A model generated the notes under the pieces. The model did not search any database. It was not told the DNA's origin and saw only the letters and a list, made by a program, of their open reading frames with translations. From Synechococcus sp. NB0720_010 (GTDB lineage: Bacteria; Cyanobacteriota; Cyanobacteriia; PCC-6307; Cyanobiaceae), in NCBI RefSeq assembly GCF_023078835.1, contig NZ_CP090898.1, positions 1,428,045-1,492,044 on the forward strand: a stretch of DNA of 64,000 nt, given 5' to 3'. Shown piece after piece: positions 18,050 to 28,770 of this stretch. Positions within the stretch are counted from its first letter, which is position 1; the number at the start of each line of letters is the position of its first letter. The position numbers were made by a program, and so were the translations under genes.

Positions 18050-19237
18050 GCGTTCACCCAGCTCCGGCCCTGGCCGCAAGCCCTCCTCGCGCATCAACTT
18101 GTTTGCAGTGAGAGGTGATCGCACATGGCGCCAGCGCAGCCACCAGCGCAGCAGCGGCTTCCAATTAGTGGTGCCACTCGCCACGAGCAGCGCAACTGCC
18201 TCGGGACTAAGACCCGGGGCCTCCAAGAACTGACACCACGCGGAGGGAGCCTGCTCCGCTGACTGGCTTTGCAAGCGGTGCTCTAGCTCAAGCATTTGAG
18301 CCAGGAGCTTGTGCTGGCGGTGGGGCAGTTGCAGCCGCTCCGCCAAAGCCAGAGGATCGCTCGCCCCCGCCAGCAAAGCCGGGAGCAAAGGAATCTGCAG
18401 CCGCTGGGCCCAGTGAAGCCGGCGCCGCCATTGGTCAGCCTGCAATTGCGGGTCCAGCAACACCAGGGCACCCCAGCGTTGCAACGCTGCCAAAGCCGTC
18501 GGCCAGGGCTCACGGCTCAGCAGCAGCTCCAGCTCCATCCGCAGACGCGTGCCCAGGGCCGGTGGGGCCTGACCCGGGTCATCCCCTGGTCGCCACTGCC
18601 AAGGCCAGGCCGACAAGGTGGCATGGGCTTGAACCTGGGCATCAGGCGCCAGATCAAACCCCAGGCGCGCCGCATAGCGAGCAGCCCGCACCAGGCGGGT
18701 TGGGTCATCGCTGACGCTGCTGGGGTGCAGGAAACGCAGCTGACGTGAGCTGAGGTCCTGCTGGCCACGATGGGGATCCAGCAATTCACCACCCTCAAGC
18801 GTCAGGGCCATGGCATTGACCGTGAAATCACGGCGGGCCAGATCTTCATCGAGCAGACCAAAGCTGACGAGCGGGTTTTCTCCAGGCTCGAGGTATCGCT
18901 CACTCCGCGCTGAGGCGATATCGAGCAACCAGGTCCCCCCCTGATCCTCGGGAAGATCCAGCTCCAGCTCGAGGGTGCCAAAGGAACCGTGCTCTTGGAC
19001 CCGCAGGGGGATCGGTTGAGCGAACACCGCCCGCAAAGCCTCCGGGAGACGCTCCACCAAGTCGGCAGCGCGGCCCTCCACCAAGAGATCAAGATCGGGG
19101 AGTCCGCGCCAGGGATCTTCGTGGTGGCGATGCAACAGCAAATCCCGGACAACACCCCCCACAAGGGCGCAGCGCTGACCAGCTGCGGCTGCGGTTAACG
19201 CCTGCAGCAGAGGCTTTGGGACATCAGGGATTTCCAT
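18014..19237 (-). CDS. cca: CCA tRNA nucleotidyltransferase / poly(A) polymerase family
   Basis: A 407-residue class II nucleotidyltransferase. It has ALVGGVVRDLLL (G-G-x-V-R-D), LPDLDLLVEG (the D-x-D metal pair), RRDFTVNAMAL, and DPTRLVRAARYAARLGF, the four conserved motifs of the head and neck domains. The C-terminal region is Trp- and Leu-rich and shows no HD phosphohydrolase motif. It would add or repair the CCA tail of tRNAs. It lies 12 bases after the helicase gene in the same direction and overlaps the convergent GT92-like gene. Confidence 0.9.
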   Translation of the reverse strand: MEIPDVPKPLLQALTAAAAGQRCALVGGVVRDLLLHRHHEDPWRGLPDLDLLVEGRAADLVERLPEALRAVFAQPIPLRVQEHGSFGTLELELDLPEDQGGTWLLDIASARSERYLEPGENPLVSFGLLDEDLARRDFTVNAMALTLEGGELLDPHRGQQDLSSRQLRFLHPSSVSDDPTRLVRAARYAARLGFDLAPDAQVQAHATLSAWPWQWRPGDDPGQAPPALGTRLRMELELLLSREPWPTALAALQRWGALVLLDPQLQADQWRRRLHWAQRLQIPLLPALLAGASDPLALAERLQLPHRQHKLLAQMLELEHRLQSQSAEQAPSAWCQFLEAPGLSPEAVALLVASGTTNWKPLLRWWLRWRHVRSPLTANKLMREEGLRPGPELGERLRQLRFTALDR

Positions 19238-19249
19238 CGCCCTGCCGCT

Positions 19250-21628
19250 TCAGAGCGGCTCGATCGGAGCCAAGCGGGGGTCCAGGATCTTGGGCCCCAT
19301 GCCCTCAAACTTCACAGCAAGAGAGGTCTTTTCACCGCTGCCGAAGAGGTGGGTGACCTGGCCTTCTCCGAAGGAGCTGTGACGCACCCGATCGCCCACA
19401 GACCAGGTTCGCGCGGGGGCACGCCGGCGCACGGCGTTCGCGGGTTGTGATGGGGAAGCTCCGCCACCCGGTCGATCAATTCGGGTAAGCCGATCGAGTC
19501 GCTGTTCCCGGCGAATTGCAGCACCACCGCTGCGGGGGATGTCGCCTTGAACCAAGGCCTCCGGTAGTTCTGAGAGGAAAACCGACGGGACAGCCGGCTC
19601 GCGCATGCCGCCCCAGAGACGTCGCTCGCTGGCATGGGACAAGAAGAGGCGCTCTTTGGCCCGCGTAATGCCGACGTAACAGAGGCGCCGCTCTTCCTCC
19701 ATAGCTGCTGGATCTTCCAAGGATCGATAGCTGGGGAAGAGACCCTGCTCCATTCCGACCAAAAACACCACCGGAAACTCCAGACCCTTGCTGGCGTGCA
19801 GGGTCATCAAAGTCACCCGGTCCTGCTCGGTGTCCTTGCTGTCGGCATCGCTCGCCAAAGCGGCTGAGGCCAGGAAGTCTTCCAGGGAGCCCTCTTCGTT
19901 TTCCTCCTGGTACTGCAGTGCGGCATTGACCAGTTCGTTAAGGTTGCGGCGCCGGTCCTCTGCCTCATCCGTCCCCGCAGCGATCAGCTCAGCGACATAA
20001 CCGCTTTTCTCCATCGCCAGCTGAACCAACTCAGAGGGGGCTGCCTCTTGGGAGCGATCCTTCAGGTTGTTGATCAACTCACAGAACTGAAGCAATCCTT
20101 TCGCCGAACGACCTCCGAGGGAGCGCACGGCCTCGGGATCGCTGACGACATCCCAAAGCGGAATCCCAAGTTGATTGGCAGCATCCGTCAGCCGTTCAAT
20201 CGTGGTCTTACCGATACCACGCTTGGGTGTATTCAAGACCCGCAACAAACTCACCGTGTCGGCAGGATTCACCAACAATTTGAGATACGCGAGCATGTCT
20301 TTGATCTCGCGGCGGTCATAGAAGCGCAAGCCACCGACAACCACATAGGGAATGCCCCAGCGCACCAGGGATTCCTCCATCGCACGGGACTGAGCATTGG
20401 TGCGATACAGCACAGCCATATCTCCCCAGCTCAAGTCGGGATGGGCCGCATCCATCATTCGCATGCGGTGAACCACCGCTTCGGCTTCAGCAATCTCGTC
20501 ATCGCAGCGGGTCAACGTCAGCAGTTCACCTTCACCACGCGTCGGCCTTAGGACCTTGTCGATCCGCTCACTGTTGTTCGCAATCAGGACGTTCGCCGCT
20601 TCAAGAATGGTTGCTGTAGAGCGATAGTTCTCCTCCAACTTGACCATGGTCTGCGTGGCCTCATCTGGCGCACCATCGCCAAAGTCATCCTGAAAGCCCA
20701 TCAGGATGGTGAAGTCTGCAGCGCGGAAGCTGTAGATGCTCTGGTCGGCATCGCCGACAACAAACACCGAGCGGCCAGACCAGTCGTCAAAGGATTCCGG
20801 ATCGCGTCCATCCGTGACCAGAAGTTTGATCAGGTCGTACTGGGTGCGGTTGGTGTCCTGGTATTCATCCACCAGAACGTGCCGAAAGCGGCGATGCCAA
20901 TAATTGCGGACTTGGTCGTTCTGACGCAGCAACTGCACCGGCAGCAACAGCAGGTCGTCGAAGTCCAGGGCGTTATTCGCGGCTAAAGCACGCCGATAGC
21001 GGCGATAGGTCTCAGCCATCAACTTGCCGCGCTGCCCGCCCGTGTCGGCCTGGAGCTGCTCGGGCATCCAACCCTGGTTCTTTGCGTTGCTGATGGCCCA
21101 GCGAACCTTCTTGGGCTCAAAGCGTTTGGGATCGAGCCCAAGCTCCTGGGTGACGATCTCTTTGACCAGGCTTTGGGTATCCCCTTCGTCGTAGATCGAG
21201 AACTGACGGGTCCACGTGAGCCCCTCTGGATCGCGGAACTTATCGATGTCAAAGCGCAGTAAGCGCGCAAAGAGGGCGTGAAACGTACCGATCCAGAGGT
21301 CCTTAATCACCTCGCGATAGATCCGCGAACGCAGTTGCCGCTGATCGACAGCCGCCAAGGTGCTCCAGGGCTGTCCGAATTGGCTCTGGGCCAGCTTCTG
21401 GGCTAGGAGCAGCTCGAGTCGCTCCTTCATCTCGCGCGCAGCCTTGTTGGTGAAGGTGACCGCCAGCAGCTCAGCCGGATCGACGCCGTGCTGCCCGATC
21501 ATGTGGGCAATGCGATGGGTCAAGGCGCGGGTCTTACCGCTCCCCGCACCAGCCACCACCAGCAATGGACCTTCATGATGGTCCACGGCCTTGCGCTGGG
21601 CATCATTGAGACCCGCAAGAAAGCTCAT
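19250..21628 (-). CDS. UvrD/PcrA-type DNA helicase
   Basis: A 792-residue superfamily-1A 3'-5' helicase of DNA repair and replication. Motif Q and Walker A are at the start (LNDAQRKAV, GAGSGKTRALTHRIA). Walker B is VLVDEYQDTNRTQY; motif III is GDADQSIYSFRAAD. Further motifs include ENYRST, TMLHASKGLEF and YVGITRAK. The C-terminal tail contains the Tudor-like VGDRVRHSSFGEGQV typical of PcrA. Its ATG overlaps the stop of the ABC-transporter gene (ATGA), an odd pairing of a repair helicase with an exporter. Confidence 0.93.
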   Translation of the reverse strand: MSFLAGLNDAQRKAVDHHEGPLLVVAGAGSGKTRALTHRIAHMIGQHGVDPAELLAVTFTNKAAREMKERLELLLAQKLAQSQFGQPWSTLAAVDQRQLRSRIYREVIKDLWIGTFHALFARLLRFDIDKFRDPEGLTWTRQFSIYDEGDTQSLVKEIVTQELGLDPKRFEPKKVRWAISNAKNQGWMPEQLQADTGGQRGKLMAETYRRYRRALAANNALDFDDLLLLPVQLLRQNDQVRNYWHRRFRHVLVDEYQDTNRTQYDLIKLLVTDGRDPESFDDWSGRSVFVVGDADQSIYSFRAADFTILMGFQDDFGDGAPDEATQTMVKLEENYRSTATILEAANVLIANNSERIDKVLRPTRGEGELLTLTRCDDEIAEAEAVVHRMRMMDAAHPDLSWGDMAVLYRTNAQSRAMEESLVRWGIPYVVVGGLRFYDRREIKDMLAYLKLLVNPADTVSLLRVLNTPKRGIGKTTIERLTDAANQLGIPLWDVVSDPEAVRSLGGRSAKGLLQFCELINNLKDRSQEAAPSELVQLAMEKSGYVAELIAAGTDEAEDRRRNLNELVNAALQYQEENEEGSLEDFLASAALASDADSKDTEQDRVTLMTLHASKGLEFPVVFLVGMEQGLFPSYRSLEDPAAMEEERRLCYVGITRAKERLFLSHASERRLWGGMREPAVPSVFLSELPEALVQGDIPRSGGAAIRREQRLDRLTRIDRPGGGASPSQPANAVRRRAPARTWSVGDRVRHSSFGEGQVTHLFGSGEKTSLAVKFEGMGPKILDPRLAPIEPL

Positions 21629-23448
21629 GAAGCCGCTTGTTGCTGCTCAAGCATCGCCAACTCACGGAAGCTGTCTGAGCGCTCTTTCAGTTCTGTATAG
21701 CTCCCGTAGGCCTTGACGCTGCCGTTTTGAAACTCATAGATCCGATCACAGCGCTGAACCGTGCTGAGCCTGTGGGCAATCACGACCGTGGTGCAGCGGC
21801 GGCCGATCACCTCAAGCGCTTCAATCACCTCGGACTCCGTACGGTTATCCAAGGCGCTGGTCGCCTCATCCAGCACCAAGAAACTGGCCTGGCGATAGAA
21901 GGCACGAGCCAGGGCCAGGCGCTGACGTTGACCACCGGAGAGACGCAATCCGTTCTCTCCAACCTGGGTGTGAAGGCCATAGGGCAACTCGGCCACAAAC
22001 TCCTGAAGCTGAGCTGCTTCCAGCGCCTCCCAGACACGATCAGATTTCACCTGCTCAACCGCCTCACCAAAGGCGACGTTCTCCAGAACGCTGGCATTGA
22101 GCAAATTGATTGACTGGGGCACCTGGGCACAGTTGGCCTGCCAAGCGGGCACATCAAGGCCTTCCACCGGAATCCCATCGAGGTCCAAGGCACCGCGGCT
22201 GGGATGGAGCAAACCCAGAAGGATGTTGGCCGTTGTGGTTTTGCCGCTTCCCGTGCTCCCCACCAAAGCAATCCTTGAGCCAACGGGGATAGAGAGATTG
22301 ACGCCCTTCAGCACCCAGTCCTCGGAGTGGGGGTAGCGATACCAAACATCGTGAAGGCGAATCGTATTGCGCGGGAAAACCCCTGCCGCTGATGGGACCC
22401 CTGGAGTGCGCTGGGTCGGCCTATCTGCCGGCAAATCGAGCAGGGCCAAGGCTCCATCCAGCAGGGGCAATCCACCACGCAACTGAGTTAGTGAGCGGAA
22501 AGCATCTTGCAGAGGTGGCGTCAATCGCAGTGCGGCCACAGCGATAGTGGCCAAGAATGGAAGAATGGTGCGTACTTCATTTGGGTTACCGCTCATCAGA
22601 GCAGGCATCGCCCCAACAGCAAAAATCATCGTAATGCCAAAGGGCTCAATCAGGCCGCGTGGCAAATCTGGCAACCATTCTGTCAACCAGGCATAACGGC
22701 GAGCCCGCTCACCAGAGACCCTGAACTGGCGTTCAAAGTAAGGCTCGGAACCGCTTAGCTGGATATCACGTATAGAACCCAAAGATTCAAACAAAATGCT
22801 GGCCGATTCAGCCTCCTGCCTGAGCTTCTGGCGGAATCCATGCCTCAAGCGTGGCGTCACAGCCCCGGAAATGATGCTGTAGGCAAGGACAAGGCTTAGC
22901 ACCAACACGACAGCCAGCCAGCGCCCAACGAATAGGATCCCAATCGACAGCAAAACAATAGAGACTGAGGCACTCAGAATCTGAAGAATTGGAGTGACCA
23001 CGTTCATGGCAACTCGGTTGAGGTTATTGAGAAGCTGGGAACTCAGATCTGCCGTACTTTTGCCCAGGTGATATTCATAGGGCTGCTGAAGCAGCCGGGC
23101 ATGAATTTCATCCGAGATATCGCGCCAAACTCCAGCCGAAAGTCTCTGCTGAAAGAACTTCAGTGCAATCTTTGAGAGGGAGGCACCCCAAGCCAACAGG
23201 ATGAAGACCAGGATCATCCAGACGCTCTGGTTGACACTGTCCCCACCAAAGACATGGATGCCTGGCAGTCGATCCTCCAGGTCGGAATCCACCAAGGCGC
23301 CAGTCAGGCGGGCGATCACCGCCACGGACGCCAGATCGATCACACCCGGCACCACCGAGAGCGGCACCAACATCCACAACGCCGACCGCCGCCGCCGCGG
23401 CAGGTGATTCAGCAGGTGGCGTAGCTGATCGAGGGTTCGGCTGCGCAT
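21625..23448 (-). CDS. ABC exporter, fused membrane and ATP-binding domains
   Basis: A 607-residue half-transporter. Six membrane helices lie roughly between residues 20 and 300. The C-terminal ATPase has Walker A GSTGSGKTTT near residue 388, the signature LSGGQRQRLALARA, Walker B LVLDEATSALDN and the His switch IAHRLSTVQRC. The layout matches lipid-flippase and PglK/MsbA-like exporters. It lies 29 bases after a glycosyltransferase gene in the same direction, which suggests flipping of a lipid-linked sugar. The upstream partial exporter at the window edge is a relative. Confidence 0.88.
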   Translation of the reverse strand: MRSRTLDQLRHLLNHLPRRRRSALWMLVPLSVVPGVIDLASVAVIARLTGALVDSDLEDRLPGIHVFGGDSVNQSVWMILVFILLAWGASLSKIALKFFQQRLSAGVWRDISDEIHARLLQQPYEYHLGKSTADLSSQLLNNLNRVAMNVVTPILQILSASVSIVLLSIGILFVGRWLAVVLVLSLVLAYSIISGAVTPRLRHGFRQKLRQEAESASILFESLGSIRDIQLSGSEPYFERQFRVSGERARRYAWLTEWLPDLPRGLIEPFGITMIFAVGAMPALMSGNPNEVRTILPFLATIAVAALRLTPPLQDAFRSLTQLRGGLPLLDGALALLDLPADRPTQRTPGVPSAAGVFPRNTIRLHDVWYRYPHSEDWVLKGVNLSIPVGSRIALVGSTGSGKTTTANILLGLLHPSRGALDLDGIPVEGLDVPAWQANCAQVPQSINLLNASVLENVAFGEAVEQVKSDRVWEALEAAQLQEFVAELPYGLHTQVGENGLRLSGGQRQRLALARAFYRQASFLVLDEATSALDNRTESEVIEALEVIGRRCTTVVIAHRLSTVQRCDRIYEFQNGSVKAYGSYTELKERSDSFRELAMLEQQQAAS

Positions 23449-23477
23449 GGTCTCAAACTATGGCTCCAACCCTGGCG

Positions 23478-24521
23478 CTATGGCCGCAAACGGCCAGCCA
23501 GCGAACCGATTGGCCTGAGTTTCGACTTGAGCCGGAGTCTCCACAGAGGAGGGGCTTTCAAGGCAGGCTCACCAGCCAAGATCCGGTCCCAGTGCTGGTT
23601 GACCGCAACCAAGGCCTGACGCCAATGCTCCAGCAGAGACGCTTCGCTGGAGGCATCCAAGAGGTCATTGAGCGTCTCGAGCTGGGGCCTCCAGTCCTCG
23701 GGCTGAGCCACCGCGGCACTGATGGCCTCAAGATCAGCGGCCAGGGTCCCCGCTCCCAGCTGATGGCCCATCCGGCCTGGCTCCAGGCTGTCGGCCAAGG
23801 CATGGTTCAAGCTGCTGAACATCACACAGCCGCAAGCCAAGGCCTCCAAGGGGGGTAGTCCGAATCCCTCCGTGACACCGCGACCACGCCAGTAATCCGC
23901 CGAGTCGTACAGCACCACCTTGGCGCTATTGAACAAATCAACCAGGTCCTCCACCCATCCGGATTGCACCTCAACCCGAAGGCCCTTGGCCTTGAGGGCA
24001 GGGACCAACTGCTTCAGGACATAGGCACTGGTCTTGCGCTGCTGCACCAGAACATCAATGCTGCGCTCTCCATCGCCGCACCGCTTTCCCCGTTGCAGCC
24101 ACTCGGGACTCAGGGCGTTGGGCACCAGGCAAAGCGGATTACGCGGAGCGCGATCACCCCAATAACCGAGGGTGTTGCGGCTCACCGCCAGCACGGGCAC
24201 AGCAGGCGGCAGGGAAAAGCCATAGCCGCTGCTGTGGGCGTGATAGGCACAGGCGCGGCCACGCAACTGCCGCAGCAACCAGGGGACATCAAAGCCCCAG
24301 CTCACAATCCAGAGAGCGCCCCCCGCACCATCGGGGAGGGGCTCGGCACGAAGCAAGTCAGCAAGGAATGGCCTGCCTTCTTCGCGCTGGCGGTAGGTCA
24401 CCAACTCGACGGGCCCCAACCCAGCTAGCAGACGGGCGGTTTGGAGCTCAACGAGCAACCCCCCACAGCGAAAGCGACCGGTGGTTCCGGGGACTAAGAA
24501 GCGAAGGGAGCGCAAGCTCAA
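23478..24521 (-). CDS. Glycosyltransferase, GT4-like
   Basis: A 347-residue GT-B-like protein. The N-terminus has RCGGLLVELQTARLL, the acceptor-loop region. VLVQQRKTSAYVLKQL begins the donor domain. VTEGFGLPPLEALACGCV near residues 222-239 is the E-G-F-G-L-P-x-x-E donor signature. The start is a TTG at 24521 that overlaps the heme oxygenase stop (TTGA); no better start preserves the N-terminal strand. It sits between heme oxygenase and an ABC exporter, and probably belongs functionally with the exporter. Confidence 0.8.
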   Translation of the reverse strand: MSLRSLRFLVPGTTGRFRCGGLLVELQTARLLAGLGPVELVTYRQREEGRPFLADLLRAEPLPDGAGGALWIVSWGFDVPWLLRQLRGRACAYHAHSSGYGFSLPPAVPVLAVSRNTLGYWGDRAPRNPLCLVPNALSPEWLQRGKRCGDGERSIDVLVQQRKTSAYVLKQLVPALKAKGLRVEVQSGWVEDLVDLFNSAKVVLYDSADYWRGRGVTEGFGLPPLEALACGCVMFSSLNHALADSLEPGRMGHQLGAGTLAADLEAISAAVAQPEDWRPQLETLNDLLDASSEASLLEHWRQALVAVNQHWDRILAGEPALKAPPLWRLRLKSKLRPIGSLAGRLRP

Positions 24522-25231
24522 GCAGCGACCGTCTCGGTGCTGCCGGTGCGCTGGCGACGGGTCAGGAAACCAAAGAGCACCTTGCCAATGGCAGCGACGA
24601 GGTTGCCCTCGAGCTCCTTGAACATGTTCATGTTCAGGTGGAAGGCCTCATTGGCCTCTTCCACGATCCGATCGGCCATGGGCTGATCGATCGGCAGGGT
24701 GTCCATGGCCGAGCGATAGGTCCCCTTAAAGGCCTTCTCGTCTGAGATCGCATCGAACTCATAGAAGTGGAGACCGTCATCTCCTCCCAAGTTCATCGCC
24801 TTCTGGGCAATGTTCTTGAGGATCTGGCCACCGGAGAGATCACCGAGATAACGGGTGTAGTGGTGACCGACGAGCAGCTCGGGGGACTCCTGAGCCACCT
24901 GGTGGATGCGCTCGACGTAAACACTCGCCGAAGGGGAGGGCTGGATGTTCTGCTTCCAGTCCGCACCGAAGTAATAGACGAGGTCCTTCTCAAGGGCCTC
25001 ACGGCGGTTCAGTTGCTCAAAAGCGATGGGAGCGAGGACCGGATTGTCCTTCAGCCGGGCGAACTCGTCCTCCATCGCCCCATACACGAAATAGAGGTCG
25101 GCCACCAGCTTGCGGTAGCTGGCCTTGTCCACAACCCCCTTGAGGAAGCAGCTCACGAAGCCGGTGTTCTCGGCCATGGTGTGGGACTTCTTGGTCCCTT
25201 CACGCAACTGGGCAGCAAGAGCGACAGCCAT
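24518..25231 (-). CDS. ho1: Heme oxygenase (biliverdin-producing)
   Basis: A 237-residue all-alpha heme oxygenase. It opens heme at the alpha-meso carbon to biliverdin, CO and iron, using reduced ferredoxin. Biliverdin feeds phycobilin synthesis for the phycobilisomes. The proximal His lies in REGTKKSHTMAENT near residue 17. The distal helix has HHYTRYLGDLSGGQ with its flexible Gly pair. ATG 25231 has AAGGA just upstream and gives the normal family length; a longer frame to 25366 adds an unconserved tail. It is followed by a four-base overlap with a glycosyltransferase. Confidence 0.95.
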   Translation of the reverse strand: MAVALAAQLREGTKKSHTMAENTGFVSCFLKGVVDKASYRKLVADLYFVYGAMEDEFARLKDNPVLAPIAFEQLNRREALEKDLVYYFGADWKQNIQPSPSASVYVERIHQVAQESPELLVGHHYTRYLGDLSGGQILKNIAQKAMNLGGDDGLHFYEFDAISDEKAFKGTYRSAMDTLPIDQPMADRIVEEANEAFHLNMNMFKELEGNLVAAIGKVLFGFLTRRQRTGSTETVAA

Positions 25232-25249
25232 GTCCTTGGATTCGTGGTC

Positions 25250-25263
25250 GTGCGATACCGCAC
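25250..25263. promoter_or_regulatory. Inverted repeat upstream of heme oxygenase
   Basis: GTGCG-ATAC-CGCAC is a perfect 5-bp inverted repeat ending 19 bases before the heme oxygenase ATG. It might be an operator or a small leader hairpin. It is short enough to be chance. Confidence 0.25.
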
Positions 25264-25322
25264 GGTCAGGAGGATCAAGGTAAAGGGGAGGCTGACGGGG
25301 GTGAGCGCAAGGTTGCGAAGGG

Positions 25323-25766
25323 TTACGCCACGTCGGCCGCGCCTGCTCCCGCCTCGAACAGATCAAAGAGCTCGCCGCAGAACTGCTTGAGCTTGAGGGC
25401 CACGGACTCCACGGGCAGATGCGAACCTGCAGGACGCCAGTCGCCCAGGGTGGTGAGCCGCCAGCGCTCGCTCTCGTAGGTCAACCCACGAATCGTGACC
25501 CCCAAGAGCCTGGGCCTGGCCTCACTGACCCCAGCAGCCAGGCTCAGCTGCAGCAAAAAGGAGCGGCACTGGCTGCGAGGACTCCAACCGGGCAGATGAA
25601 ACGACAGATCCAGGGTCTGCTGGTCCTCGAAGGCGCGGGTGTGCGGGTCATCGCGCCAGGGACGCAGATTCGCCCGAGCATCAGGGAAATGCTGACGAAA
25701 CAGCGCGGCCACCGACGCGATCAGCTGAACCAATTCCAGTGATCGAACCTGGTCGCCTGCATTCAT
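25323..25766 (-). CDS. Conserved hypothetical protein
   Basis: A 147-residue soluble protein that I do not recognise. It begins MNAGDQVRSLELVQ and has a central basic segment with WRDDPHTRAFEDQQTLDLSFHLPGW read in parts, then a Leu-rich C-terminal helix (LKLKQFCGELFDLF). No membrane segment, signal peptide or metal motif is obvious. It is divergent from icd with 68 bases between starts, and upstream of heme oxygenase in the same direction with a 91-base gap, so it may have its own promoter. ATG 25766 is used; a longer frame would run into the icd promoter region. Confidence 0.6.
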   Translation of the reverse strand: MNAGDQVRSLELVQLIASVAALFRQHFPDARANLRPWRDDPHTRAFEDQQTLDLSFHLPGWSPRSQCRSFLLQLSLAAGVSEARPRLLGVTIRGLTYESERWRLTTLGDWRPAGSHLPVESVALKLKQFCGELFDLFEAGAGAADVA

Positions 25767-25834
25767 GCGTGCCTCCGGCTGCAGAACCCTGCTTGGCCGA
25801 AACCTAGGCTCACCTTCAGTGTTCTGCCGCAACC

Positions 25835-27259
<1,425 letters not shown>

Positions 27260-27276
27260 AATAGGTTGATGCAAAA

Positions 27277-28770
27277 GTGAAAACAAAGAAAGCGCAGAAG
27301 GCTAGAAACAAGTCAGTTTTTTACATATTCTACGCGTTACTTTTGCCAATCGGTCTATTTAGCTTAGCTGAGCTGGCGCTCCTTGCATGTCACCGCATCA
27401 CTGGTAGCAAGTTACTTGAACCATCCATAGAACGAGAAGTCCGTGAGGGGTCGATAGCTCGAGCGCCTCTGGCAGGTGAAAAACAGATTAAGAAAGTGGC
27501 CATTTATGGGGGTAGCTCCGCAGCGGGATTCGGTTCAGAAAACTCATTCCAGGATTTGATCCTAGACGAGGGCAGGAACAACGTAGTCATAGATAGTTAC
27601 GCAAAGGCCGGCATGCCCTTCGCAAGACACCAAGAAAAGATAGCAATTGAGACAATGTCCCACTATGATTTGATAGTTATTTATGCTGGCCACAATGAGG
27701 TTTTTGCCAACATATTCAAGCAAGCCATCGAGTCAGGACAAGCCTGGAAATACCCAAACGGCAAAAGGGTAACACCTGAAGAAGCTTCAAGATTCGAGAG
27801 ATATTCAAGAGGGTTCACCTCTCAGATGTTGTCAAGTAAATCGAAACTGGCCACTACGATCAAAGGGCTCAGAACCCCGGAAGTATTAGGCAAAGGCCTA
27901 GCGACAGCCTCAGACTACATAAATCGTGCTCGCCTAAGAATTAAACGGCTCACAAGACAGATGAGCCCCTCTAGTCCCATAAACAAGGACAGGGAAGTGT
28001 CCAAATATCCATTGTACGCAGGCAAGGAATATATCCCACCCTCCAAGCCTGAGATGACTAAGGATTTTGAGATAGCAGTTCAGAATATTATCAACAACTT
28101 GGAATCGCATCAAACGCTAGTGATATCGACTGTAATATCAAATGACCTATACCCACCAGCAGTTGACTTGAAATCAAGCGTGGGTTTAGAAACGGGAGTC
28201 GATGCACTTGCCAAAAGTTTATACAAGGATGTACCCCCTAGAAGAGTCGATAAGGACAGCCTCGACCAGCTGCCACCTGGACCCCACAAGTCATATCTTA
28301 CGGCCCTCAGGACATGCTTCCCCAAGCAAGAAAAGCTGGTCGAAGGACTGCTAAGCACTACATGTCACAGTCAGCTTAGAACCGCGCGTGGAAAGGACAT
28401 GCTGCCGACGAGAGTTTTACCTGAAATCAACGACTACATTCGCTCGCTAAAAAACAAATACAAGAACGTGCATGTAGTTGATCCAGAAAGTGAGATCAGC
28501 AACATCATGGGAAGCAAGCAGTACCTAGACATGTTTGTCGACTATCAGCACCCGTCTTCCAACGGCCACGCAGTGATCGCTAGAAACATAGCGAAAGCGC
28601 TAGGCTTAGAAGCCATCTCAGCTCCTCGAACCGATCAGTGCAACCTTGTAAGGATAAGAGAGAACGGAAACTGGCTTAAAGAGTTTATAAGGATCTCCTC
28701 CGTCGAAACCTTGCATATGTACTACCTGAAGAAATCGGTGGCAAGAGAGAAATCTTGCACACACGACTAG
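27277..28770 (+). CDS. Membrane-anchored SGNH-like protein
   Basis: A 497-residue protein with a signal-anchor at about residues 14-37 (FYIFYALLLPIGLFSLAELA). A putative SGNH domain follows: YGGSSAAGFGS near residue 78 (Ser), KAGMPFARHQ (Gly), YAGHNEVF near 138 (Asn), and DYQHPSSNGHAV near 430 (Asp and His). It is probably an extracytoplasmic esterase or acyltransferase acting on glycans. It begins with GTG only 17 bases after icd. Its AT-rich codon use differs sharply from icd, pointing to acquisition. No terminator is visible between the two. Confidence 0.65.
   Translation: MKTKKAQKARNKSVFYIFYALLLPIGLFSLAELALLACHRITGSKLLEPSIEREVREGSIARAPLAGEKQIKKVAIYGGSSAAGFGSENSFQDLILDEGRNNVVIDSYAKAGMPFARHQEKIAIETMSHYDLIVIYAGHNEVFANIFKQAIESGQAWKYPNGKRVTPEEASRFERYSRGFTSQMLSSKSKLATTIKGLRTPEVLGKGLATASDYINRARLRIKRLTRQMSPSSPINKDREVSKYPLYAGKEYIPPSKPEMTKDFEIAVQNIINNLESHQTLVISTVISNDLYPPAVDLKSSVGLETGVDALAKSLYKDVPPRRVDKDSLDQLPPGPHKSYLTALRTCFPKQEKLVEGLLSTTCHSQLRTARGKDMLPTRVLPEINDYIRSLKNKYKNVHVVDPESEISNIMGSKQYLDMFVDYQHPSSNGHAVIARNIAKALGLEAISAPRTDQCNLVRIRENGNWLKEFIRISSVETLHMYYLKKSVAREKSCTHD

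Noticed and set aside
25232-25366. Longer N-terminus for heme oxygenase
   Set aside because: The added 45 residues are unlike the family, and ATG 25231 has AAGGA upstream.
25767-25834. NtcA box expected before icd
   Set aside because: No GTA-N8-TAC pattern is present in the 68-base gap.
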